From assembly GCA_028673005.1 (NCBI GenBank), contig CM054116.1, positions 135,647,681-135,711,680 on the forward strand: a DNA stretch of 64,000 bases. Reading direction: 5' to 3'. Shown here piece by piece: positions 34,680-43,695 of this stretch. Under the pieces are notes generated by a model. The model saw nothing but the letters and a program-made list of their open reading frames with translations. It was not told where the DNA came from and did not search any database. Source of the DNA: Tanypteryx hageni. Its lineage: Eukaryota > Arthropoda > Insecta > Odonata > Petaluridae. Made by a program: the position numbers and the translations under genes. Each line of letters opens with the position of its first letter. The stretch's first letter is position 1.

Positions 34680-35770
34680 AATCTTTCAACTGCAAAAAGA
34701 TTATAGGTTAAATATAGAAACCCACACATCACTCAACAGCTGGTAGACACCTTTGCCACCTTTTACGCCCATGCAAGCAGAAAGATTATCATAGCTATAT
34801 TATAGAGTTTGTTCATATTAAAATATTAACTATATAAAAGTTGGTTATAAAAATCATTTTTATATCTTCACTTGTTCTTGCACAATACGCCTACTAGAGT
34901 CAGTTTTGAAATTTTAATTTTTCTGCTAAGGAAACACTGGAAAACCAACTATCCATTGCCACGTTACAGCCTGTTTTCCAATTGGTTGCCATCAATATTT
35001 TCGCAGCTAATGTGAAAACTTTGTTTCCTTATTTTACGGGTTTAAACTTGATGAACTGCCTGAAAATACATCTCTCACGAAAATCCTATAACTTTTCATC
35101 AATAGCTGCATATTCGTCAATGGTATAATATTATTCACAGTTCTTGACAAAGGCATTAAATAGTTCTCGAATAGGGGTCAACCTATCCAATGTTTTTCTT
35201 TCTCCACGGTCACTCTTGTCGTCAAATCTAATACAACTGATCAAAAATCAAAATCGATGCTGGGACATGACGCATCGGAACAACTTGATACTCGTACCAT
35301 CATCAGCCCACAGTTCCTCAATATTGACGTGAGAAACCTGCAGAACTCCAGAAAGAAATAAGAGGCTTATTAGAGCTTTCATTTCCATTGAATTAGTTAC
35401 CTGTGCGTCACGTTCCCGTTGAAATCGCTGTATTACGTTTTAAATATTCTTGTTAGTATAGAATGCCATCTTTTCAATAATGTCATCTGTAAAAACGTAG
35501 CGGGAGTTGGCTTCTTTTGCACTTCCTCTGACGCCGGGTAAATGAGTCACGATATTTTGGATCCGACTACGTACTTGTTGACGTGATTTATTGGTACACC
35601 ATTTGTATGAACGAACTCTCCCAAGAAGAATGCCAGCTCATGACGCTAAGGGTGTCTCTAATTTTGATTCCGTTGTTATCCTCTTCCAAATCACTCTGAG
35701 TTCCTCCAAGCACTTTAACATTTGCCACCATTTCCCTGCGATCTTTGTTTAATTTTTCTTCTACCATTCG
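34680..35770 (-). pseudogene. piggyBac-type transposase, heavily decayed
   Basis: Minus-strand translation across frames gives NSMEMKALISLLFLSGVLQV (about 35,340-35,400), ELWADDGTSIKLF and FDDKSDRGERKTLDRL (about 35,190-35,240), ELFNAFVKNCE, then TIDEYAAIDEKL (about 35,095-35,130) with a DFRERC-like piece. These match the conserved core of piggyBac transposases, including the RFDD, R..ER and DE.L..FRGRC signatures around a catalytic aspartate. Further on, AMDSWFSSVSLAEKL (near 34,920-34,960) matches the MDNWFTS block. Stops and frameshifts are numerous, so no active enzyme is possible. The 5' end of the element is at 36,177. Confidence 0.78.
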
Positions 35771-36119
35771 ACATATCTTTTCTTGTTCCTTTTCATCTAT
35801 TGCGTATGCTGTAACACAAATAGGACTTCTTATGAACTGATAAATGTAACACCATTAGTAGTTCGAGTCCTGAGAAAAAATGTAACATATCATTTCACAC
35901 AATACGAGTACATACCGGTATACAACTATATTTATGTAGAAGAAAAAATAACCTTGAACTATCGGGTAACACTAGTAGTTACACGGAGTCTAATGGACCC
36001 CACCGTCTCTGTACACTCTCAATGACAGCAGAAATGAGGCATAAGGGCTCCGCGCTACAAAAGGGGTAATTTCAGGAAGCTACTGAGAGAGGGACGTATA
36101 TTCGCAAATTCACGCAATG
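35771..36119. other. piggyBac 5' non-coding interior
   Basis: This lies between the decayed transposase and the terminal sequence at 36,177. An 80-codon plus-strand frame (35,783-36,025) has no recognisable domain and is probably chance. Confidence 0.4.
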
Positions 36120-36181
36120 AGTACAATAAAATTTTTTTGGCGTGCGGTCCATTGGACCACGCGCGACTAGTCCCGGGTTAA
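36120..36181 (-). mobile_element. piggyBac terminus with TTAA target
   Basis: The plus strand reads GCGCGACTAGTCCCGGGTTAA ending at 36,181. That gives a GGG terminus directly followed by TTAA (36,178-36,181), the standard piggyBac arrangement of TTAA then CCC on the minus strand. Orientation fits the minus-strand transposase at 34,680-35,770. Confidence 0.65.
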
Positions 36182-36199
36182 GTTTATATTGACAGTTAA

Positions 36200-37024
36200 T
36201 ACTTTTGAATCAATGGAGTTAGAATCAAATACTACGCTTCAGTCCATAGCGCATAAATCTTCTTGGAATTTTTGGACTTCGAAGTTGTTGAAATCTCGGT
36301 AAGGGGGAAAAAGGAGGACATTTAAATTTGTAGGAAATCTGTATATGGTCGTGCGCGGAAAGAAATGGGACAGGGGTATGGGAATGAGAAATAACTTTTA
36401 ATGGACAGACAACTATGCAGAGGTTGAGCAGGGTATGGCTGATAGCTGTATGGTGGATTGGATCAAATAAAACAAGGTAAAGATTACATTACTATAAAAG
36501 AAAGTTCCTTAACGGCTATCAAAAGAATTACAACATATGTCAGTACTGAAATCACCCATCATAACAATTTTTTTGTAGGTGGAAAATAATCTAAAAAGAT
36601 CATTTTCCAATTCGGTAAGGAATCCAATTTCAGGAGTTCGATAAACGACACATAGCAGTAGTTTAGAGGCATTTGTCCCGGAAATTTCAATTATAAGAAC
36701 AGTAAATAGAGGGAGAGGTGGTTAGAACAGACACATGTAACTTCGAGTGGATGAATATACCAACACCACCACCGTTTCTTCCCACTCTGTCGTGCCGGAT
36801 TAGATTGAAGTTTGATAACCTTACCATTTCGGCTATAATAGTTGCTTTTAACAAGGCATCAGACATTCAACTTATTTCATAAGGTCTAGTAGAAAAATAT
36901 TCACAGAATTCATCATAGTGGCCTAGTAAAAATTGACAATTTACACGACAAATATTTATGGAATCAGAAACTTAATGTTTGGCTATGGGCAATCGAGGTA
37001 CAGATTGCTATTTGATGTCTTATA
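36200..37024 (-). pseudogene. CR1-like endonuclease (ORF2 start), decayed
   Basis: Minus-strand translation shows NLIRHDRVGRNGGGVGIFIH (36,750-36,805), a CYVSFIEL-like block, MGDFS (36,548-36,562, matching the GDFN motif) and FLSAHDHI (about 36,340-36,370, matching the SxHD motif). Together these are the later motifs of an APE-type endonuclease of a non-LTR element close to CR1 or its relatives. Several stops and shifts interrupt it. The matching ORF1 lies upstream at 38,342-39,243, across a fold-back insertion. The reverse transcriptase expected downstream is not seen past the piggyBac insertion at 36,178. Confidence 0.68.
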
Positions 37025-37216
37025 ACAAGGGAAGCCGCCAAGGTGTGACACTCGCATCGGATTGAGACTTTGCAGAATGAAAGTATATGTAAAACAACGG
37101 ACTCCTATTTCTACCTAGGTGCCAGCTCGACGTCGTTTACGAGAAAATGCCCTTTGAATATCGCGATCCGAGAGTCAACGTAATAAGACCGCTAAAAGTC
37201 CATCCGTTATTATCTA

Positions 37217-37288
37217 AAGTCGTTGGTTTAGTGGAAACGAGTTGGATTACAAAATATTTTGCCGGGGTTCGATTCCCGAGGGGACCAA
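37217..37288 (+). other. tRNA-like segment in fold-back left arm
   Basis: The segment has an A-box-like TTGGTTTAGTGG, a D-hairpin-like GTTTAGTGGAAAC pattern (better in the right-arm copy), and a good B box, GGTTCGATTCC. The acceptor and anticodon stems do not pair well, so it is not a functional tRNA; it could act as an internal RNA polymerase III promoter. The inverse copy is at 38,081-38,152. Confidence 0.45.
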
Positions 37289-37636
37289 AATTTTTTCTGA
37301 TTTTTTAAAAAGTTTTTTTCGCGATTTCCAGCATATCGTCGATAAAACTTGCACAACATTTAAAAAAAATTTATTCCATGCATTATAACTACTATTTTCT
37401 TCATCGTAGTGCAGTTTTTATTGCCCCAAAAACTGAAGATCACTCGCTAAACACGAACAAAGACAAACAATTCCAATCGCCACTCCAAAATGTGCCCTCG
37501 AACAATAAATCGCTCGGCAATATTCTGACGTTGAAGGACGTCTGCTAAAAAGGCCACGAAAAACTGCGTCTAGTCATCTTATAATGTTGTTATTAAAGTT
37601 ACGGTGTTGTTGTTTAGGGATTCGTTATCATTTGCA

Positions 37637-37894
37637 GGTGTCAATTATTTCATTATAATTATAATTGAATAATGTCACAATACTGTTGGGTTATTTCGAT
37701 GCATTGTTCTTTATTCCTCCTTTCAAATCTCGTCATGTATTGTTCATTATGATAAATCGGTTGCTGGTGTCAATTACTGCCATTATAATTATAATTGGCA
37801 TTATATCACAATATTGTTGGGTTATTTCGGTGCATTGTTCTGCATTCCTCCTTTCAAATTTCGTCATGTATTGATCATGGTGGTAAAGCAAATG
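37637..37894 (+). repeat. 129-bp tandem duplication in fold-back centre
   Basis: Two copies starting with GGTGTCAATTA lie at 37,637 and 37,766 and share TTGTTGGGTTATTTCG, CATTGTTCT and ATTCCTCCTTTCAAAT blocks. They are followed by a short array of GAAGAATTACGGT-like repeats (37,920-37,966). Confidence 0.85.
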
Positions 37895-38080
37895 GGTAGT
37901 GATCCATAAAATTATGTTCGTGAAGAACTACGGTGAAGAATTACAGTGAAGAATTACGATGAAGAAAATAGTAGTTATAATGCATGGAATAAATTTTTTA
38001 AAAATGTTGTGCAAGTTTTATCGACGATATGCTGGAAATCGCGAAAAAAAACTTTTTAAAAAATCAGAAAAAATTTTGGT

Positions 38081-38152
38081 CCCTTCGGGAATCGAACCCC
38101 GGCAAAAATATTTGTAATCCTACTCGTTTCCACTAAACGAACGACTCTAGAT
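38081..38152 (-). other. tRNA-like segment in fold-back right arm
   Basis: This is the inverse copy of 37,217-37,288. On the minus strand the D-hairpin CGTTTAGTGGAAACG is perfect and the B box GGTTCGATTCC is intact, so this copy is closer to a tRNA-type promoter. The anticodon arm remains unconvincing. Confidence 0.45.
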
Positions 38153-38341
38153 AATAACGGAAAGACTTTTAACGTTCTTATTACGTTGACTCTCGGAGCG
38201 CGATTTTCAAAGGACATTTTCTCGTAAACGACGTCGAGTTGGCACCTAGGTAGAAATAGGAGTCCGTTGTTTTACATATACTTTCATTCTGCAAAGTCTC
38301 AATCCGATGCGAGTGTCACACCTTGGCGGCTTCCCTTGTAA

Positions 38342-39243
38342 GTCATCTTCACAGTATATACAAAGACGGTCACAGCCTTCACTTTCCGAACAGAGATTCG
38401 GCCATTCCGGACGCACGGAAATTATATCTTATTGTCTTTTTTAAATCCCCGAGCCTGGGCATATAACCACCAGTTGGTTTGAATCAAGGACTCATTTATG
38501 AAAATGGGAGGATTTGAGGGAGTGTTATCAAAACCTATGTCACGGAGGAAAAGTTTCTTTTACCCCTCCGAGCCTGTAGAAAATCGGGCGCCAATCTCAC
38601 GAAGCTAACAATGATGGGTGAGGGTCTTGAAGCGCCACTGAACGAAGGAGTGGAACGTGGCCATGCTCTATGTGTATAGTCGATGTCTTTTACATCGAAA
38701 GTAATTTCAATGGCAATTCCAGTATTGACGACTAGCGACACAATATCTTCGCCGTCAAATGGAGGAATGCCAGGGATTCCAATGACATTTATGAACTGAT
38801 TTTGTTCGGCTCGATTTAATTGTGACTCCATATCACAGAGACGCTTTTTATATGAGAGTTTTCAATTGCATGACTCTCTAACTTGTCACTACTGAGTGAA
38901 GAGTTTATCAGATCCAGGGACTTTGCATGCTCATTTATAGAGGCGTGCCAAGAGGCAATGGATTCCTTCAATTCAGTCTGGTCACTGTTAATAATTATAA
39001 CACGGGTAAACGAATGGTATGCACTCACTTTTAGAATCCTTGAAAACGGGAATGTCGTTACATAGCGAATATCGGCTTCTGGACATAAAACTGGGGCAGG
39101 ACCAGGGTTTTTGCAAGCCTTCGAGCGTCTGCAGATCGTTGCTGGACGGAGATGTGCAGTCCGGATGGAACACCTCCTGACATTTACAGCAACTCTGCAA
39201 TTTCTGGGTTCGCTTGAGAGCTATACCACACTTCGAACAGTTT
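38342..39243 (-). pseudogene. CR1-like ORF1 with PHD-type zinc finger
   Basis: On the minus strand the first block is CSKCGIALKRTQKLQSCCKC followed by FHPDC and WSCPSF (39,090-39,243). That cysteine/histidine spacing resembles a PHD finger, as found at the start of ORF1 in some CR1-related elements; the final cysteine is replaced (PSF for PxC). A predicted helical or coiled-coil stretch follows (ESIASWHASINEHAKSLDLI), then NQFINVIGIPG, GEDIVSLVVNTGIAIEITFD and RPSPIIVSFV, matching the RNA-binding-like domain of LINE ORF1 proteins. The frame shifts around 38,830 and 38,530. It ends at the fold-back insertion with RNGRISVRKVKA. No reverse transcriptase accompanies it. Confidence 0.7.
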
Positions 39244-39319
39244 AAGGGTATATTGAGAAAACCCGTCTATACGGTACGATAGCTGAGACTAGAGGTGAGG
39301 AGGGACAGATGAATGAAGG

Positions 39320-39860
39320 GAGAGAGAGAGGGAGGGATGGAAGGAGAGAGGGAGGGAGGGGAGATGTAGAGAAAGAGGGAGAGAGAGAGAGGGAGGGAGG
39401 GAAGGAAGGAGGGAAGGAGGGAGGGAAGGAGGGAGGGAAGGAGGGAGGGAAGGAGGGAGGGAAGGAGGGAGGGAAGGAGGGAGGGAAGGAGGGAGGGAAG
39501 GAGGGAGGGAAGGATGGAGGGAAAGAGGGAGGGAAGGAGGGAGGGAAGGAGGGAGGGAAGGAGGGAGGGAAGGATGGAGGGAAAGAGGGAGGGAAGGAGG
39601 GAGGGAAGGAGGGAGGGAAGGAGGGAGGGAAGGAGGGAATGAAGGAGGGAGGGGAGGAGGAAGGGGAGGGGGAGGGGAAGGGGATGTGGGAGGGGAGGAG
39701 AGATGGGAGGATGGAGGGGAGGGGGGAGGGAAGGAGGGAGGGAAGGAGAGAGGGAAGGAGAGAGAGGAGAGGGAAAGAGAGAGGGAGTGAGGGCGGGAAG
39801 GAGAGGGTAGGAAATAGGGAAGGAGATAGGGAGGATGAGAGGGAGAGGGAGTGAGAGAGG
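39320..39860. repeat. GGGA/GGAA purine microsatellite
   Basis: A 12-bp-like unit GAAGGAGGGAGG repeats from about 39,390 to 39,650, flanked by looser GA-rich sequence. Reading frames of up to 238 codons across it (Pro/Ser/Leu or Glu/Gly/Lys) are by-products. The pure-purine strand could form triplex or G-quadruplex structure. Confidence 0.95.
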
Positions 39861-40795
39861 GAGGTAGACGGGACGGAATAAGAAGGGATTCTGCGAGAGT
39901 AGACTCGCGGCTTATTGATTGCTCCGGCACTTGGCGCGCCCAAGGAGTACTCGGGGCCGCCCTCTTTTGCCCTGCACCCGGGCGCTTCCCCTCCTCCCCG
40001 TTCACCTCACCACTTCGCCGTTAACGCATCCGAGCCCACCACGGGCAGCGATGAAGGGAGACGAGGGCCAAGATTTGAGAAAGAACACTGGAGGCATGTG
40101 AGAGTGGAAAGGTAGATAGAGAATGCAATGAGGGCGGAAAGAGTGGGAGAAGAGGTCGGGAAAGAAATAATTGAAGCTAGGAAGATGAAGATGGAAAGAG
40201 GTGGGAGGAGAATAGAACGGAGCAAGCGAAAGGAGAGGAATAATTAAGAGAGATGCAGGACCGTGGATAGATGAGAATCCGGAATAATTTTGGTGGGGCG
40301 CCGACGTGGACGGATTGATAATAATCGCGGTCCTTTTAATTCACTTGTGGTTTTTCGCCCGCTATGGAATTTCTGTTTTCGACATTCAGTTTCTTTTATC
40401 CCGCTCTTCGATGTGCTTTCCTAGTTGAAGTGATCCACCGCACTTCCCTGCTTTATTCTTCTTAGGGGTTGTGTCCGCACTTGAGGACCGATGCTAATAA
40501 AAATCTTTATGTTCCACGTGTATTCGTGCATTAATGTTAAGCGATCCATTATTAAAAATAAATTGAAGGACAGAATTGTTTAATTCAGTCAAATAGCGGT
40601 GCGTTGGCTCCTTAATGCAATAATTAGGAATGATTATGAAAGTGAGCAACTATTTATTAGTTCTCCATTGTAATTATAGGCATACTTTGGTCTTAAAAGT
40701 GCTCTCTGCTTAACATACCAATGTTCGGTTGACAAGGCTAACATTGGCGTCCTAACTCTCGTAACATTATCTCCAGTAGAAGCTTCAGCTAGTAT
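39861..40795. other. GC-rich patch then AT-rich spacer; no gene assigned
   Basis: 39,900-40,080 is GC- and CpG-rich (for example CACTTGGCGCGCCC and GGGGCCGCC), unlike its flanks. Overlapping plus-strand frames of 60-66 codons cover it without known motifs. The remainder becomes AT-rich. Confidence 0.35.
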
Positions 40796-40806
40796 ATGTG
40801 CGTTTA

Positions 40807-40831
40807 CACACACACACACACGCACGCACGT
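40807..40831. repeat. (CA)n microsatellite
   Basis: About nine CA repeats grade into CACG repeats, ending directly at a Helitron-like end fragment. Confidence 0.9.
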
Positions 40832-40875
40832 GGTTGGTGCTTGCATTCTGCAAGCATTTCATCTCGCCATGAAAA
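40832..40875 (-). mobile_element. Helitron-like 3'-end fragment
   Basis: GGTTGGTGCTTGCATTCTGC with the paired GCAAGC and then ATTTCATCTCGCC matches the ends at 47,784 and 50,361, including the hairpin TGCTTGCA..TGCAAGCA. The terminal CTAG is not present and the sequence beyond does not match the other copies, so it is a fragment. Confidence 0.45.
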
Positions 40876-41267
40876 CAATACTTTTTCACACAGATATTTT
40901 ATTATTAGATATATTTTTAATACAAAATTTTGCACTTCTGAATCAAGGACAACTAATACACAACAACAAATGATAACGTAACGACAGATGACACACTTTT
41001 TATAATCACCATAACACCGTTATATAACAACGAAAGCACCCTAAAATTTCGCGCTGAAATATGTAACGCGAAAAACCGTCGTGGAGAGGCGGTGGAAGTG
41101 ATCGGTGAGGGGCGAAGGGGAGGGTAGGGGGGGGAGAGGAGCGTGCACCCACCCAATTGTTCGAGGCCTCCTCACCACCGCATTTAGCGGCCTTGGCGTG
41201 ATTAAACTGGCTAAATAGCCCTTTTATGATCTGTAATGCTTAGATTAAAGATTTTATTCGGGTAGAG

Positions 41268-41533
41268 CTGGTGTCCCCAAACTACGGCCCGCGAAAGGGT
41301 TTTGTTTCCAATTTAACGCCAAATATCAATCATGTAATTTCAGCAACAAATCGTTCGCATTAGAATGTTTTCTTCTATTTATTCACGGTTACTTATAGTT
41401 ATATATGCATGTATGCTTAGGTAATTATAGAATAAAATATTTTAAATTTTGAAACGGTTTTTTTTCTATCCGGCCCGCCTAGCACTTTCAATATTCCTAT
41501 GTGACCCTCCTCTCAAAAAGTTTGGGGTCCCTG
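41268..41533. mobile_element. hAT-type MITE
   Basis: The 266-bp element has inverted ends CTGGTGTCCCCAAACT (left) and AGTTTGGGGTCCCTG (right), matching the CCCAAACT terminal motif of hAT elements. It is flanked by GGGTAGAG (41,260-41,267) and AGGTAGAG (41,534-41,541), an 8-bp target duplication with one mismatch; 8 bp is the hAT length. The interior is AT-rich with CGGCCCGC blocks near both ends and has no coding capacity. Confidence 0.85.
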
Positions 41534-41559
41534 AGGTAGAGGATAACATTTGCTACAAT

Positions 41560-42240
41560 AAAGTCCAAAACACTTTGAGCCTATGATTAATATTTTTCGA
41601 GATAGGAATGATTAATACGCAATGATCGTTAAAAATACGTATAATAATCGGAAATTCTATTCCCTTGCCTTTACATGAAACATTAGGTATTAATTAAAAA
41701 GTTTATCCATACGAAGGCTAGAATTTGCTACAAAATGATTGCAAAATCTTGTATCTACGACAAATAATTTCCGAGATAAAGATTACTAAGCTTTAATGTA
41801 CATATATGGCAAAAACAACCTCTAAAAATTAACAATTTCGAAATTTTCGATTTTTCAGGTTGGCTGTGACCAAATACTATAATAGTTTATAATTTTAGCT
41901 CCCTAATCCTCTTAGATTGGTCGACACACTGGAATAACCTTTTCCCATGTTAACTTATGGGAGATTTTCCGGGGCATCTGAGGACGAACCTAGGACACTG
42001 CAAGCAAAAATAATATTAATTTCTAATAGATATTGTGGCCATTAGCAACGCTTAAAATTTCATTTTTTAGCTTATCGGCAAGTTCCCGAAATAAATTTAC
42101 AAAAATGGCGCAATGCTTTTCTTATGGGAAAAAAACGCCACTTTCGGAATTTCTGGAGTCGAACCCATGTCACCTATTTGCCCCTTCGTACAGTTGATAA
42201 CCCAAATTTAATCGTCATGTTCGTGCTTTCATTATTACGT
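41560..42240. repeat. AT-rich dispersed repeat, copy 1
   Basis: Shares long stretches with 49,170-49,440, for example CACACTGG, TTTTCCCATG, TATGGGAGAT and GCTTTTCTTATGGGAAAAAA, then TTTCTGGAGTCGAAC. Related pieces are at 46,540-47,375 and 47,960-48,680. It has no coding potential, and no ends could be fixed. Confidence 0.6.
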
Positions 42241-43444
42241 GAAAATTGGAATTATCTATTATACACTCAATCACAGTGCGTGATATAATGAGTGTTTTGG
42301 ATATAGGAAAATCTTACATATTATCTGGAGAAAATATTGGTAATGATGTGTTTATAATATGCATGATATTAAAAATTAGAGTTATATGCTTGTGGGAACA
42401 AATTTTATATTAATTCAATTGAAGAAAAATTAAAAAAATATATATTTCCGTAACTCAAATCTTCTATAACTCGTGTAATTTTTGCTTCCACTGTATATAT
42501 ACAAGTATTTAAAAATATATTTCCATAATTTGAATTTTCTATTACTTCTAATAATTATTACTTTTCCTTGAGATTCGAGTTATGGAAGTTCAACTGTAAT
42601 CCGTTATGACGGCATTAATTTCCATTGAAAATCATTAAATCACTGCAATCGTAGCGTATAATATCAGATCCTTTTAAAAACATTGAAGTCGTTGCCATAG
42701 TATTTAAAGATTTTCATTGTTGAAAAGAGGAAATGTTTACGCTAAATCGCTATCGGTATTTGAATTCCGCTTTAAAAAACAAAGAAAGCCTTTCGGTCAA
42801 AAATACAACAGCTTATTTTTCGAATTCGTATCTCAATTTAAATTTATTTAAAAATGCATTATTAGAAAGCCTTATTATACAAGTAGTTGATGCTGCATTC
42901 AGCAAGTATTTCAGTCCTTACTGAAAGTAACACCGTAGGTTTTTGAGGGGATGCAGTGCATCAGGATGTCCATAACGTAACTAATGTTTCCTGTTTTTGG
43001 ATTTTGACGTAGTTATAAGATTACGCCGTAGTTTTAAATCAGTTACATTATAATACAATCCACTGATTCTCTTTAGAAGCACTAAATTGAAGTTATTATT
43101 ATATACAGTTCATCAATCCTCATAATTGAAAGGAGTAACGTTCTTTTATTTAATAACATATATCGCGTTTTAAAATTAAGACAGCATCATATGAATACGT
43201 ATTTGGTTGAAATAAATTGGAAAATAAGAATTTTCCTATTGAAAAGCATTAAACCAATGCTATTATAATAAGGACAAGGGAGATGCCCGTTGAAATTCAA
43301 TGGGAAAGATATTTGTGAAATAAAAAATGAACATAAATATACCTCGACTTTCTTTGGATGGCAAGAAAACAAACTTTCGTACTTTAAGGCATTCGTTGTT
43401 TCAACTTTTGAACTTCTACCTTGATTCTGAGTACATAGCTTATT
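42241..43444. other. AT-rich interval without gene
   Basis: This is highly AT-rich DNA. Small frames (42,733-42,924 plus; 43,187-43,372 minus) show no recognisable feature. It is the left flank of the Penelope-like insertion. Confidence 0.55.
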
Positions 43445-43457
43445 TTAATATGCGAAT
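43445..43457 (+). repeat. Target site duplication, left (Penelope-like)
   Basis: TTAATATGCGAAT occurs here and at 46,320-46,332 with no mismatch, directly flanking the element. Confidence 0.88.
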
Positions 43458-43529
43458 AAAAGTAGAATACTCCTTTAGCCAAAACAACTAGAGGGCTGCA
43501 AACCCAATGCATTTCGCCCACAAGGTGGG
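43458..43529 (-). repeat. Penelope-like 72-bp inverted terminal repeat, left
   Basis: This is an exact inverse of 46,213-46,284 over 72 bases. It stops inside the hammerhead-like motif: stem II onward is copied but the CTGACGA part is not. Confidence 0.92.
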
Positions 43530-43695
43530 TTTTGAATTTTGACTACAACGTTCACCATTCCAAATTGTTGAATTTTAAACCTTAATTAGCTCTCCAGATC
43601 CTGCTTACACACTTTGTTCGTTTATTGTTCTTTTTACCTTTCTTGTTTTTATACACCATTGTGATTCTTATTCTTCTGGTTTTTATACTTTAGAC

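Larger units (their letters stand above)
37025..38339. mobile_element. 1.3-kb fold-back element with long inverted repeats
   Basis: The ends are inverted copies starting ACAAGGGAAGCCGCCAAGG. The left arm (37,025-37,409) and right arm (about 37,955-38,339) are each about 385 bp and match in inverse orientation with only scattered differences. The 545-bp middle is AT-rich and has no transposase. The structure is that of a non-autonomous fold-back or long-TIR DNA transposon, and the ends recall MULE-type elements, but no clear target duplication was found. It appears to sit inside the CR1-like element on the minus strand, splitting ORF1 from ORF2. Confidence 0.85.

Noticed and set aside
37025..38339. 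MULE assignment of the fold-back element
   Set aside because: The terminal sequence recalls MULE-type ends, but no 8-10-bp direct target duplication could be found, so only the structural class is called.
39242..40005. Overlapping 233- and 238-codon minus-strand frames and a 181-codon plus-strand frame
   Set aside because: All are translations of the GGGA/GGAA microsatellite; opposite strands are open at once and the peptides are simple repeats.
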